From JAWXBK01 sp040878185 (GTDB taxonomy: Bacteria; Pseudomonadota; Alphaproteobacteria; Dongiales; Dongiaceae): DNA of 64,000 nucleotides. Positions within the stretch are counted from its first letter, which is position 1, and every line of letters begins with the position of its first letter. Positions 8,642 to 17,951 of the stretch are shown in pieces. The position numbers were made by a program, and so were the translations under genes. The notes under the pieces are model-generated. The model was not told the origin of the DNA, searched no databases, and saw only the letters and a list, made by a program, of their open reading frames with translations. The stretch lies in NCBI GenBank assembly GCA_040878185.1, contig JBBDMS010000040.1:1-64000 (forward strand), in the 5' to 3' direction.

Positions 8642-9472
8642 TCAGCTCTTGAGCCGCCAGCCGAGCCGGAACAGCCGCCACAGGATCAGCGCGAGCGCGA
8701 TGTCGATCGCGAGCAGCAGGGCGGCACCGACCGTGAGCGACGCCTGGGCCTCGCCGCGAAAACCATAGCGCACCCCGTCGATCGCATAGAACAGCGGATT
8801 GATCAACGTGAGATCGCGCGCAAATTCGGGCAGCACGTCGATCGGATAGAACATGCCGGAGAGAAACGAGGCCGGGATCACGAAGAATGTCAGCAGCGCC
8901 GCATAATGATCCCAGCGCCGCGCCCACAGCCCGCCCAGGATCCCGGCGAGGCTGAGCATCAGCGCGCCGAGAACGGCAAACAGCAGCAGCGCCAGGGGTG
9001 CCGCCGGCCGCATGTCGACGAACAGATGCGTGACCAGCGCGAGGATCATGCCGGTCAGAAGACCGACCGAGACGCAGGCCCCGGCCATGCCGGCCAGGCG
9101 CTCGATCGGCGTGATCGGCGGCTGCAGCACGTCGACGATCATGCCTTCGAGCTTGTCGAAAAGGATCGAGGCGCAGGCCATTTCGAACGCCCGGCTCATG
9201 ATCGTGAACATCACCAGGCCCGGCGCGATGAAGGCAAGCAGATTCCCCGCGGTGCCCGACTGGTCGATCGTGCCGGCGGCAAGACCGAAGACGGCGAGAT
9301 AAAGCAGATTGGCGACGACCGGTCCCCACAGACTGTCGAGATGGTCCTTGAGGCCGCGCCGCACCTCGCGCCGGTAGAGCGTCGCAAGCCCGACCCAGTT
9401 GACCGCTCCGAAACGGCGCGGCCGCCGCATCATCCGGACGGCGACGCGCGTCGAAAGCGGCTCGTCGGTCAC
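8642..9472 (-). CDS. ABC-2 type transporter permease (second of a pair)
   Basis: 276 residues, six hydrophobic segments, ABC-2 membrane family as in NodJ/drug exporters: NWVGLATLYRREVRRGLK amphipathic entry, then FIAPGLVMFTIMSRAFEMACASILFDKLEG and the ABC-2 signature AGILGGLWARRWDHYAALLTFFVIPASFLSGMFYPIDVLPEFAR. Starts with GTG whose bases overlap the stop of the upstream permease by 4 nt (GTGA), so the two are translated together. The sequence is clearly a diverged copy of that neighbour. No ATP-binding partner is in the vicinity. Substrate unknown. Confidence 0.87.
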   Translation of the reverse strand: MTDEPLSTRVAVRMMRRPRRFGAVNWVGLATLYRREVRRGLKDHLDSLWGPVVANLLYLAVFGLAAGTIDQSGTAGNLLAFIAPGLVMFTIMSRAFEMACASILFDKLEGMIVDVLQPPITPIERLAGMAGACVSVGLLTGMILALVTHLFVDMRPAAPLALLLFAVLGALMLSLAGILGGLWARRWDHYAALLTFFVIPASFLSGMFYPIDVLPEFARDLTLINPLFYAIDGVRYGFRGEAQASLTVGAALLLAIDIALALILWRLFRLGWRLKS

Positions 9473-10269
9473 GGGCGCAGCTTGTAGCCGATCGCGATCA
9501 GCCGCCAGTTCAGCCACAGCATCAACCCGTTGGCGGAGATCAGAAGCAGCACGCCCACCGTCAGCGATCCGTCGGCATGGCCGATGAAGCCGTAGCGGAA
9601 GCCGTCGATCATGTAGAAGAACGGATTCAAATGCGCGATAGTGATCCAGGGTTCCGGCAGTCGCTGCACGGAATAAAACGCACCCGAGAGAAACGCGAAT
9701 GGCGTGATCACGAAGTTGGTGACTGCGGCGATGTGATCGAACTTCTCGGCCCAGATGCCGCCGAGTATGCCGAGCTGCGCGAGCAGCAGGCTCGCAGCAA
9801 CCGCATGGAACAGGATGAAGCCTGCGTCGTGTACGGCGATCGGCACGAAGAAGGCCATGCCGACCACGGCCGCAAGCCCGACGGCAACGCCCCGCGTCAC
9901 GCCGCCCAGCACCATCGCCACGACGATTTCGCCCGGCGACAGCGGCGGCATCAGCAGATCGACGATGCTGCCCTGCACCTTCGAGATCATGATCGAGGAC
10001 GAGGTGTTCGCGAAGGCGTTTTGCACCATCGACATCATGATGAGGCCGGGTGCGAGGAACTCGGCGAAGGAGACGCCGCCGATCGTTTGGACCGTGCGGC
10101 CGAGCGCCAGCGAGAAGATTGCGAGAAACAGCAGGGACGTGATGACCGGCGCGATGACCGTCTGTGTCGCCACTTTTGCGAAGCGGCGCACTTCCTTGAA
10201 ATAGAGCGTCGCGAGGCCGATCCAGTTGATCGGCCCGACGCGTCGGTGACGGGGCGGTGCGAAGGACAT
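9469..10269 (-). CDS. ABC-2 type transporter permease (first of a pair)
   Basis: 266 residues from the ATG at 10269 (an alternative start at 10302 adds 11). Same ABC-2 fold as the gene after it: VGPINWIGLATLYFKEVRRF, FLAPGLIMMSMVQNAFANTSSSIMISKVQGSIVDLLMPPLSPGE, LGILGGIWAEKFDHIAAVTNFVITPFAFLSGAFYSVQRLPEPW. Parallel segments in both proteins show a tandem duplication that may form a heterodimeric channel. The reading frame remains open farther upstream into the recX promoter area, but that part lacks membrane character. The matching ATPase must be encoded elsewhere or recruited. Confidence 0.86.
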   Translation of the reverse strand: MSFAPPRHRRVGPINWIGLATLYFKEVRRFAKVATQTVIAPVITSLLFLAIFSLALGRTVQTIGGVSFAEFLAPGLIMMSMVQNAFANTSSSIMISKVQGSIVDLLMPPLSPGEIVVAMVLGGVTRGVAVGLAAVVGMAFFVPIAVHDAGFILFHAVAASLLLAQLGILGGIWAEKFDHIAAVTNFVITPFAFLSGAFYSVQRLPEPWITIAHLNPFFYMIDGFRYGFIGHADGSLTVGVLLLISANGLMLWLNWRLIAIGYKLRP

Positions 10270-10436
10270 GAAGGCGGTTGATTTCAGGGCCTGGAACTGC
10301 ATTTCCGGCGCAAGGGCGCCCGGCGAGGGCGCCACCTTTATCGCGCCACACCGGCCGCCGCAAGGCCCTCGGGCGGCCCACGCCAAGTGGGGCCGGATCT
10401 GTAGTCGGAATGCGCCCGCCATGCGATGCTGAGGCG

Positions 10437-11068
10437 ATGGGCGCCTCCAAGCCTGCTTCGGCCGGTCCCGCCGTCGAGGCCTATCACGCCGCCGCGCTCG
10501 CCTATCTCGGGCGATTCGCGAGCTCGGCCGACAATATGCGCCGCGTGCTGCAGCGGCGGGCCTATCGCGACGCGCGACGCGCCGGAACCGAAATCGATCT
10601 CGAACAGGTTCGCCCGGTGATCGAGACAGTCATCGCGCGGCTCGAACGCGCCGGGCTGATCGACGATGCGAGCTATGCCGAAATCCGCGCCGGCAGCCTC
10701 AACCGGCGCGGCGAATCGGGACGCCGCATCCGGGCGCGGTTGCGCGCCAAAGGCGTCGCCGCGAGCACGATCGACCGGGCAATCGAGGGGCTCAAGGAGG
10801 ACGATGGCGACCCCGAGTTTCGCGCCGCCTGCCGCGTCGCGCGNNNNNNNNNNTGCATGGCCTGCCACTGGAGGCCTCCGGCAAAGCGCGGCGGCGGCGC
10901 CTCGGCCCTGCACGGCCCGCCGCCGGGCGGGCGGCGCTGCGCGAGAAGGACATGGCGGCCCTGGCGCGCGCCGGCTTCAACTACGAGACGGTGCGCCGGG
11001 TGATCGCGCTGACCGATGCCGAGGCACTCGATGCGGCGATCGCGGCGGCGGGAACCGACGAGTCGTAA
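10437..11068 (+). CDS. recX: RecX regulator of RecA, interrupted by assembly gap
   Basis: RecX binds RecA filaments and limits recombinase activity. Before the gap the protein has the RecX three-helix repeats: AALAYLGRFASSADNMRRVLQRR, VIARLERAGLIDDASYAEIRAGSLNRRGESGRRIRARLRAKGV and IDRAIEGL. After the gap, in a different frame relative to the N run, RRRRLGPARPAA and KDMAALARAGFNYETVRRVIAL match the RecX C-terminal repeat through the stop at 11068. The gene is therefore whole in nature; the ten N and the adjacent ~30 bases are an assembly defect. ATG at 10437 follows TGAGG; an in-frame ATG at 10410 is possible. Usually near recA, which is not in the window. Confidence 0.85.
10844..10853. other. 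Assembly gap (10 N) inside recX
   Basis: Ten N split recX. The coding frame before (codons from 10437) and after (codons from 10856) the gap is out of phase with the N count, so the length is arbitrary. RecX homologues are expected to run directly from ACRVAR to RRRRLGP, implying the true gap is zero or negative and bases ~10854-10888 are spurious or duplicated. Confidence 0.9.
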
Positions 11069-11076
11069 CCGCCCGT

Positions 11077-13521
11077 CTATTCACCGGTCGGCGAGCGTTC
11101 GTCGTCGTCCCGGGTCACCGGCGGCTCGGCATGGCCGACGATGCGCTGCGGTTTCGCGGCCGGCGGTGTCGGCCGATCTTTCGGAGCGAGGGCTTCGCCC
11201 TCGGCCATCCGGACCACAACCGGCGGGGCGTTGCCCTCTTTGTCGGCGCCGAAATAAACGGTCCGGTGCGGGAACGGCATCTCGATCCCCTTCTCGTCGA
11301 AGGCGAGCTTGATGCGCCGGAGAAACTCCCGCTTTATCGCCCACTGCATCATCGGCCGGGTCATGAACCGCGCGCGGATGACGACCGACGAATCGCCCAG
11401 CTCCTGGACACCGAACACATCGATCGGGGCCAGGATGTCGCGCTTGAGGTCGGGATCCTCGCCCATGCCGGCACCGACCTCGCGAATCGTCTCGACGACC
11501 TCGTCGGTGTTCTCGCGATAGGCAACGCTGATATCCATGATAGCATAGCCGAAATCGCGCGTGAAATTCTTGACCGTGGTCACGCTGCTGAACGGCACGG
11601 TATGCACGGTTCCTTCGATGTCGCGCATGCGGATCGAGCGGATATTCATGCTCTCGACCGTGCCCGAATGCGTACCGACATCGACGAAATCGCCGATCGA
11701 GATCGAATCCTCGACCAGAATGAAGAATCCGGTGATGACATCCTGCACCAGCTTCTGCGCACCAAAGCCGATCGCAAGGCCGACGACCCCGGCACCCGCG
11801 AGGAGCGGTGCTATATCGATGCCGAGTTCCGAAAGCACCACGAGTACGACCAGCACGATCAGAATGATACGAAACACATTGCGCATCAGCGGTAGAAGCG
11901 TGCGCGCCCGCGTGCCGCCGGCGCCACCCTTGGCATCGAGTCGCCGCAGATGCCGCTCGATCGCCAGCCCGATCGCCTCGCTGGCGGCAAGCGCAAAGAT
12001 CGAGGTGAAAAGGATGATCGCGATCGTGCGCAACAGGCCGGAGCCGGAATCGGACACCAGCCAGGTCAGCGTGCCGAAACCCCAGATCTCGAATAACGCG
12101 ACGCCGACCGCGATATAGATGGCAACCCGCAGAAACTTCCGCAGCAAAGGCAGATAGCGGTTCGCGCGCGCTTCGAGACCCGGGTGGCGCGCCTTGACGT
12201 CGGGCGCGAGCGAGAAGCCGTGATCGATCAGCCGGCCGATCCCGTAACTCGCCGCCTGTGCCAGCGCGAATATCACCACGGTCAGGACCGTGGCACGCAG
12301 CAGGAAGGTAAAGCCGCCTTCTATCGCCAGCGCCCAGACGACATAGCAGGCGACGATGTAGACGACCGCAAGAACATGCCAGACATCTGCAATCCGAGCG
12401 CGCACGCCGCCGACCGAGTGGCCGCGAATGGCGTGCGCGACGGCGGCCCTGTTCTGCAGGATGAGCACGACGACCAGCCCGGCGAACACCAGCCCGATCA
12501 GCCGCAGCAGCACCTGATAGGCACCGACCGGCAGCCCGAGCAGGACGCCGGCCTGGCAGCCAAAATAACCGTAGATTCCGACGATCGCGAGGCGCCGCAC
12601 CCAGAGCAGGACATATTCGGCACTCTCGGCGGTGATGTTCAGCAGCCGGGAAAACGCCGAATCAGGCGCGAGCAGTTCCCGCGCGACCGCCGTGATGATG
12701 GCAACGATCAGGTAGGCATTGATCACAGCCAGCGCGACGAGACGGGTCGTCTCGCGCGCATGCAGCATCGAGAGCACGCCATAGGCGGTCACCGCGAAGG
12801 CCGCCGGCACCATCAGCGTCAGCAGAAGCCGCGCGATCTGCATCGGCACACGAACCCAGATCTGCTCACGTTCCGACGGCGACAGCATGCGGCGCGGCCG
12901 GGTGAGCAGCTTGTCGACCGCCCAGCGCACGGCGATCGCGGCCCCGACGATTGTGGCAAGCCGCAGCGCGATTTCGAGCCAGAGTTCGCGGGCCAGCGGA
13001 TTGCGGCTCTGATCGAGAACCCATTCCGCAACGCTCGGGAGATCGCCCAGCCCTTCGGCGAGCGATATGACCCCGTCGCCGAAACGATCGATCTGTTCCG
13101 AGGCGGCATCGAGGACGATGCTGCCGAGCCCGGCCTCTTCCTCGGCGGCGCGCTCTTCCTCGACGGCGCGCAGCGTCTTCAGATACTCGAGCAGCCGGTC
13201 GCGTTCGGCCGGATCCTCGAGCATCTCGATCAGCCGTTCGAGTTCGGCGCTGGGGGGTAATGCGGAATTCGGCCGGTCGCCCGGCGCCGCCGCTTCCGGC
13301 TCGCCGGCCGGCGTTCCCGCCTGCGATTCTTCGGCAACCGGCAGTTCCTCGACCGGTGCCGCGGTTTTCTGATCCTCGGACGGCGCAGCCGGTTCGGATT
13401 GCTCGACAGGTTGCGTGTCCTGCGCCGCGGCGGATAGCGGCAGCGCCATGACGCCGACAAGCAGCGACAGGCCAAGCAGGATCGCGATGCGCCCGGGTGC
13501 GGGCCACGCTTTATTGAACAT
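11077..13521 (-). CDS. Large mechanosensitive ion channel (MscS family)
   Basis: 814 residues. A cleavable signal peptide (ILLGLSLLVGVMALPLSAAAQD) is followed by an Ala/Glu/Pro-rich periplasmic stretch and a helical segment (ERLIEMLEDPAERDRLLEYLKTLRAVEEERAAEEE), then about ten membrane helices. The C-terminal third is a standard MscS core: pore helix AGVVGLAIGFGAQKLVQDVITGFFILVEDS, the beta domain ISIGDFVDVGTHSGTVESMNIRSIRMRD and the vestibule with VHTVPFSSVTTVKNFTRD. It resembles the multi-helix MscK/YbiO-type channels that release solutes under hypo-osmotic shock. Two in-frame ATGs (13536 and 13521) are possible; neither has a strong ribosome site. Convergent with recX, 8 nt apart. Confidence 0.9.
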   Translation of the reverse strand: MFNKAWPAPGRIAILLGLSLLVGVMALPLSAAAQDTQPVEQSEPAAPSEDQKTAAPVEELPVAEESQAGTPAGEPEAAAPGDRPNSALPPSAELERLIEMLEDPAERDRLLEYLKTLRAVEEERAAEEEAGLGSIVLDAASEQIDRFGDGVISLAEGLGDLPSVAEWVLDQSRNPLARELWLEIALRLATIVGAAIAVRWAVDKLLTRPRRMLSPSEREQIWVRVPMQIARLLLTLMVPAAFAVTAYGVLSMLHARETTRLVALAVINAYLIVAIITAVARELLAPDSAFSRLLNITAESAEYVLLWVRRLAIVGIYGYFGCQAGVLLGLPVGAYQVLLRLIGLVFAGLVVVLILQNRAAVAHAIRGHSVGGVRARIADVWHVLAVVYIVACYVVWALAIEGGFTFLLRATVLTVVIFALAQAASYGIGRLIDHGFSLAPDVKARHPGLEARANRYLPLLRKFLRVAIYIAVGVALFEIWGFGTLTWLVSDSGSGLLRTIAIILFTSIFALAASEAIGLAIERHLRRLDAKGGAGGTRARTLLPLMRNVFRIILIVLVVLVVLSELGIDIAPLLAGAGVVGLAIGFGAQKLVQDVITGFFILVEDSISIGDFVDVGTHSGTVESMNIRSIRMRDIEGTVHTVPFSSVTTVKNFTRDFGYAIMDISVAYRENTDEVVETIREVGAGMGEDPDLKRDILAPIDVFGVQELGDSSVVIRARFMTRPMMQWAIKREFLRRIKLAFDEKGIEMPFPHRTVYFGADKEGNAPPVVVRMAEGEALAPKDRPTPPAAKPQRIVGHAEPPVTRDDDERSPTGE

Positions 13522-13644
13522 GGAGATCCGACGCATCGGTTATTTCTAACATGGTTGACGGTAGAATGGCGAACCCCCACGCTCTGTTCCGGGAGCGGCC
13601 GGCGAGCGCGAACCGCACGAATCCCTTGTCATAGAGGCGGTGCG

Positions 13645-14004
13645 ATGTCGGTGACGATTTATCACAATCCGCGCTGCGGCAAATCGCGCGCGACATTGGC
13701 CCTGCTGCAGACGCGCGGCATCGAACCTACGATCCGGCTTTATCTCGACGAGCCGCCGAGCGCCGCGACGCTCGATGAAATCCTGAAACTGCTCGATCTC
13801 GAACCGCGCGCTTTGATGCGACGCCAGGAGCCGCCTTACAGGGAGGCCGGGCTCGACGATCCCGCCCTGACGCGCAAGCAGCTGATTGCCGCGATGGTGC
13901 GCGACCCGATCCTGATCGAACGCCCGATCGTGGTGGTCGAGAAACGGGGCCGCCGGAAGGCTGCGCTGGGCCGGCCGCCGGAGGCCGTGCTCGACATCCT
14001 CTAG
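13645..14004 (+). CDS. ArsC-family (glutaredoxin-type arsenate reductase-like) protein
   Basis: 119 residues. Thioredoxin-fold ArsC family with the catalytic Cys in YHNPRCGKSRATLALL (Cys 11). Downstream the family signatures LLQTRGIEPTIRLYLDEPPSAATLDEILKLL and ALMRRQEPPYREAGLDDPALTRKQLIAAMVRDPILIERPIVV are complete. The length and the RPIVV segment fit both arsenate reductase and YfgD-like relatives of unknown substrate; no ars regulator or arsenite exporter is nearby, so real arsenate reduction is uncertain. GAGG lies 6-10 nt ahead of the ATG. Divergent from the MscS gene, with 123 nt between the two starts. Confidence 0.88.
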   Translation: MSVTIYHNPRCGKSRATLALLQTRGIEPTIRLYLDEPPSAATLDEILKLLDLEPRALMRRQEPPYREAGLDDPALTRKQLIAAMVRDPILIERPIVVVEKRGRRKAALGRPPEAVLDIL

Positions 14005-14270
14005 GTCGCCCTCCAGATCGCCTTGTCCCGCGGGAGCCCGGGATCCCAAGAGCAGCGGACGCGCGGAATGACGGCAGACGGGCAGGGCCCCGCCATTCCT
14101 GCCATTTCGGGCACCATGCGATAACCAACCCGCCAGCCTGCGGTCGGTTGCATCACAAAAGGCGGAACGCGGCCGCCGGAAGCCCGGATGGCCTGACAAA
14201 CGCCATAAATCGGCGTTAGCATTCGGCCCTGGCTACATCGAAGCGGAATGATCGAGGAGATCCCGTCCCC

Positions 14271-14801
14271 ATGTCGCAACCTTCCCGTCGCACCGCGCCT
14301 GCGCGTGCGATTGCCCCGGATACAATTCGCATCCTTGCCGCCCTGCTGTTGGTCGCGACGCTCGCGCTGATGCTTCAGACCGGCAGCGCGTTCGGCGCCG
14401 GCAGTTCGGATTCCACCGACACGCCGAACGTCGCCGACATGATCGACGATGCCGAGGATCATATCGACGACGAGGAATATAACGACGCGATTGCGTTGCT
14501 CGAGAAGGCGCGCGCGGAAGAGCCGAACAATCCCGACGTGCTGAACTGGCTCGGCTACAGCCATCGCAAGCTCGGCGACTATGACAAATCGCTGAACTTC
14601 TATATGGCGGCGTTAGCGGAAGAACCCGAACATCTCGGCGCCAACGAATATCTCGGCGAGCTTTATCTGCTGATGAACGATCTGCCGAAGGCCGAGGAAC
14701 GGCTCGCGGTGCTGGCCGTGGCCTGCAACAGCGACTGCGAGGAGTACGAAGACCTCCACGAGGAAATCGAAGAGTACAAGGACATTCACGGGCTGAGCTG
14801 A
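14271..14801 (+). CDS. Exported tetratricopeptide-repeat protein
   Basis: 176 residues. An N-terminal hydrophobic segment (ILAALLLVATLALMLQTGSAFGAG) looks like a signal peptide or membrane anchor. The body has tetratricopeptide repeats: EEYNDAIALLEKARAEEPNNPDVLNWLGYSHRKLGDYDKSLNFYMAALAEEPEHLGANEYLGELYLLMNDLPKAEERL. The C-terminal tail is highly acidic with two Cys (ACNSDCEEYEDLHEEIEEYKD). Such small periplasmic TPR proteins are frequent in alphaproteobacteria; the partner is unknown. The 266-nt region before it shows no gene. Convergent with the cyclase gene. Confidence 0.85.
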   Translation: MSQPSRRTAPARAIAPDTIRILAALLLVATLALMLQTGSAFGAGSSDSTDTPNVADMIDDAEDHIDDEEYNDAIALLEKARAEEPNNPDVLNWLGYSHRKLGDYDKSLNFYMAALAEEPEHLGANEYLGELYLLMNDLPKAEERLAVLAVACNSDCEEYEDLHEEIEEYKDIHGLS

Positions 14802-14814
14802 CCCGCGAAGGGCA

Positions 14815-16563
14815 TTACACCGTTTCGGCGGCCACCTGCTTTTCTTCGGCCAGCACTGCTTCGGCGGTCGGGGCCGGTTCGGCCGGCGGCCCCGCATCGG
14901 GCAGCGCCAGCAGCGCCGCGTTCTCGATCGCAATCACGGTGAGCGGAACGCCCCGTCCGCGCAATGTCAGCTCGTGCCGCGGCGCATCGCCGAACGCGAT
15001 GCCGGCCGCGCGCGCCACCGAATCCGACAGAACGAGCTGGCAGGAGAATTCCTTGGTCAGGGACTCAAGCCGGCTTGCGGTGTTGACCGCATCGCCGACC
15101 GCGGTCAGCGAAATGGCGCGCCCATAGCCCATCTCACCGACGATCGCAGCGCCGGCATGAATGCCGATGCCGATCCGCAGCGGCTCGTCGAGATCGTGCG
15201 CCAACAGGCGGTTCACCTCCTCAAGGTTGCGCGCCATCTGGCGTGCGGCCTCAAGCGCGCGGCGCGCGCCTTCGCCGACATTCTCACCAATGCCGAAAAG
15301 CGCCATTACCCCGTCGCCAATGAACTTGTCGATATGGCCGCCCGCCGTTTCGACCGCGGTGCCCATCGCGCGAAAATATCGGTTCAGAATGAACACCACG
15401 TCATAAGGCAGTTTATGTTCGGAGAGCGCCGTGAACGCGCGCAGATCGGCGAACAGAATGGCGATCTCGACCTCCTTCCCCTGCAGGTAGCCGGGCCGCG
15501 GCTGTGCATCGCGCGGGCTCGCCCCCGCCGGCAACAGCGGCAGCACGGTCACCGGCGCGGTCGGGCGCACCTGGCAGGCGAGACGCACCCCCTCGCCCGC
15601 GATGACACGCGACAGCACGATCCGCTCCGATGCGCCGGCCGGCGGCAATTGCTCGGCGCCGGCCAGCACGCGCACGCGACAGGTCGAGCAGCGGCCGCGG
15701 CCGCCGCACACGCTGGCATGCGGGATGCCGGCGAGCCGGCTTGCTTCGAGAATGCTCGTGCCGGGCCGGACCTCGATGCTGCGACCGTCCGGATAGTCGA
15801 TGCGGATCGAACGCCGCCGGTGCCACCATCTGCGAAGAATGCGCGCGGCTAGAACGGCAGCGATCAGCGCCGCATAGACACCCAGTATCCATTTCTCGAG
15901 CGCGTAGATATGCGCGATCTCCGCCTCGCTCAGCGGGCCGACACGCGCCCACATGGCCGCCAGCCACGCAGGGTCCTCTGCCAGTATCGCCACCTCGCGT
16001 CCCGCCGATGCGAAGCCCAGAAATCCGAGGACGGGCAGCAGCAGCGCAACGGCATACAGATACGGCTGGAACTGCGCATACCAGGGTTTCAGCCGCAGCC
16101 AGAAATGCAGCCCGATGCAGCCATGCAGCCAGGCAACGAACAGCAGGAGAGCCTGCTGGATTGTCGACCAGCCACCGCTCACCCAGGTTGAGAGCAGAAC
16201 GAACTCGTAGGTCGGTTCGATATCGAAGATCAGCGATGCCCAGAGCGTGGCGATCAGATGCACGGCCAGAAGCGGCGGCACCGAGAAACCCAGAACGAGT
16301 TGAAACCATTCCCAGCGCGCGAGGCGAAAGCTGCGTCGCAGAAAGATCGAAACGAAGGCGAGCACGACATGGACCAACAGCGCGCCGGCAAGGAACGGCA
16401 AACCGGGTCCGCGCCAAAACCAGCTGAACGGCTCGCGGCCGGCCTCCATGGTGCCGAGCGACACGAGGCCGAGTGCATGGTTCAGGAAATGGCTCGTCAG
16501 GTAGACGAGCAGTACCAGCCCGGACCAGAGACGGATTTGGCGAAGGGTCACGGCTGGGCGCAT
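14815..16563 (-). CDS. Membrane 2Fe-2S ferredoxin-class III adenylate cyclase fusion
   Basis: 582 residues in three parts. Residues ~10-240 form six or so membrane helices rich in His (H25, H29, H65, H102, H147, H153), reminiscent of cytochrome-b-like anchors. Residues ~252-345 are a plant-type 2Fe-2S domain with Cys 286, 292, 295 and 330 in the Cx5CxxC...C pattern. Residues ~363-550 are a class III nucleotide cyclase: the metal Asp in ILFADLRAFTALSEH (D373), DKFIGDGVMALFG (D417) and AVGDAVNTASRLESL. It would make cAMP (or cGMP) in response to redox state or electron flow; that sensing role is inference. The combination is known among alphaproteobacterial cyclases. Diverges from dpaL. Confidence 0.9.
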   Translation of the reverse strand: MRPAVTLRQIRLWSGLVLLVYLTSHFLNHALGLVSLGTMEAGREPFSWFWRGPGLPFLAGALLVHVVLAFVSIFLRRSFRLARWEWFQLVLGFSVPPLLAVHLIATLWASLIFDIEPTYEFVLLSTWVSGGWSTIQQALLLFVAWLHGCIGLHFWLRLKPWYAQFQPYLYAVALLLPVLGFLGFASAGREVAILAEDPAWLAAMWARVGPLSEAEIAHIYALEKWILGVYAALIAAVLAARILRRWWHRRRSIRIDYPDGRSIEVRPGTSILEASRLAGIPHASVCGGRGRCSTCRVRVLAGAEQLPPAGASERIVLSRVIAGEGVRLACQVRPTAPVTVLPLLPAGASPRDAQPRPGYLQGKEVEIAILFADLRAFTALSEHKLPYDVVFILNRYFRAMGTAVETAGGHIDKFIGDGVMALFGIGENVGEGARRALEAARQMARNLEEVNRLLAHDLDEPLRIGIGIHAGAAIVGEMGYGRAISLTAVGDAVNTASRLESLTKEFSCQLVLSDSVARAAGIAFGDAPRHELTLRGRGVPLTVIAIENAALLALPDAGPPAEPAPTAEAVLAEEKQVAAETV

Positions 16564-16634
16564 CGGCAGGGGCGCTTCCGCTAGGGGCCGGGCCGAAAAA
16601 CCGGTCGCAAGACCGGGGCGGCAGCCGGGGAAAC

Positions 16635-17951
16635 ATGATATTAGACACCGCCATGCCGGACTGGAAACCGCAGCGCTTCGCCACGCGCCTGATCCCCAAC
16701 GCCCTCGCCGCCCTGCCGGACGACCCCTATCCGGTCGCGCTCGAACCGATTCTGAGCGGCGATTCCTTCGCCGCCGCCCGGGCCGAAATCGCCGGCTGGC
16801 CGGGTTATGCGCCGACGCCCCTGCACGATCTTCCCGGCCTCGCGCGGGCGCTCGATCTCGGGGCGGTCTGGTACAAGGACGAGGGCGATCGTTTCGGCCT
16901 CGGCAGCTTCAAGGCGCTCGGCGGCGCCTACGCCGTCTATCGCTGGCTCGCGGAACAGATCGGCTCCAGGACCGGCCGGACGGTATCGAGCGCCGAACTG
17001 CTGGCAGGCAAGCATCGCGACATAGCCGGCACGTTCACCGTCGCATCGGCGACCGACGGCAATCACGGACGCTCGGTCGCGTGGGGCGCTTCTTTGTTCG
17101 GCTGCCGTTGCGTCATCTATATCCACGCGACGGTCAGCGAAGGCCGCAAGGCGGCGATCGAGCAGTACGGCGCCGAGGTCCGGCGCATCGATGGCGACTA
17201 CGACGATTCGGTCCGCCTTTGCGCCGAGGAATCGGCGAAGAACGGCTGGCAGGTGATTTCCGATACCTCCTATGACGGCTACCAGGACATTCCGAAACTG
17301 GTGATGCATGGCTATGGCGTGATGGTCGACGAAGCGCTCGACGCGCTCGAACGTCGCGGCGTCGGGCCGGCGACCCATCTTTTCATTCAGGCCGGCGTTG
17401 GCGGCCTTGCCGCGGCCGTGATCGCGCGACTCTGGCAGCGCCTCGAGGACGCGCGGCCCTATGTCGTGGTGGTCGAGCCCGATCTCGCCGACTGCGTCTA
17501 TCAGACCGCCCTCGTCGGGCGTCTTGCTAAATCCTCGGGCAATCTCGACACGCTGATGGCCGGGCTCGCAGCCGGCGAGGTTTCGCCCCTCGCCTGGGCG
17601 GTTTTGAAACCCGGCAGCAACGCCTACATGACCTTGCCCGACGCGGCGGCCGTGCATGCGATGCAGGCGCTAGCATCCGGCGTTGGCGGCGACAGGAAGA
17701 TCGTCGGCGGGGAAGCCGGCGTCGGCGGGCTCGCGGGGCTGCTGGCGAGCGCGACCGACCCGACGCTGCGCGAGGCGCTGGGCTTGCGTGGCGATTCCCG
17801 CATCCTCATCTTCGGCAGCGAGGGCGACACCGATCCCGCCTTGTACGAAAAACTGGTCGGCCGCTCGGGCGCGGCGATACGCGCCGATGACGATGGATCG
17901 GGCGAAGAGACGCCGGACAAACCGGGTGCCATCGGAACGGCAGATCGATGA
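16635..17951 (+). CDS. dpaL: Diaminopropionate ammonia-lyase
   Basis: 438-residue fold-type II PLP enzyme that breaks 2,3-diaminopropionate to pyruvate and two ammonia (YgeX family). The PLP lysine is in RFGLGSFKALGGAYAV; other conserved parts are ASATDGNHGRSVAWGASLFGCRCVIYIH, the SEGRKAAIEQYGAEVRRIDGDYDDSV segment, SDTSYDGYQDIPKLVMHGYGVM, a QAGVGGLAAA phosphate loop and GGEAGVGGLAGL near the end. The ATG at 16635 lies after GGGG and avoids a nonsense N-terminal extension that is antisense to the cyclase. The last ~25 residues are a charged tail. First gene of a three-gene coupled operon with DUF1289 and EamA genes. Confidence 0.92.
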   Translation: MILDTAMPDWKPQRFATRLIPNALAALPDDPYPVALEPILSGDSFAAARAEIAGWPGYAPTPLHDLPGLARALDLGAVWYKDEGDRFGLGSFKALGGAYAVYRWLAEQIGSRTGRTVSSAELLAGKHRDIAGTFTVASATDGNHGRSVAWGASLFGCRCVIYIHATVSEGRKAAIEQYGAEVRRIDGDYDDSVRLCAEESAKNGWQVISDTSYDGYQDIPKLVMHGYGVMVDEALDALERRGVGPATHLFIQAGVGGLAAAVIARLWQRLEDARPYVVVVEPDLADCVYQTALVGRLAKSSGNLDTLMAGLAAGEVSPLAWAVLKPGSNAYMTLPDAAAVHAMQALASGVGGDRKIVGGEAGVGGLAGLLASATDPTLREALGLRGDSRILIFGSEGDTDPALYEKLVGRSGAAIRADDDGSGEETPDKPGAIGTADR

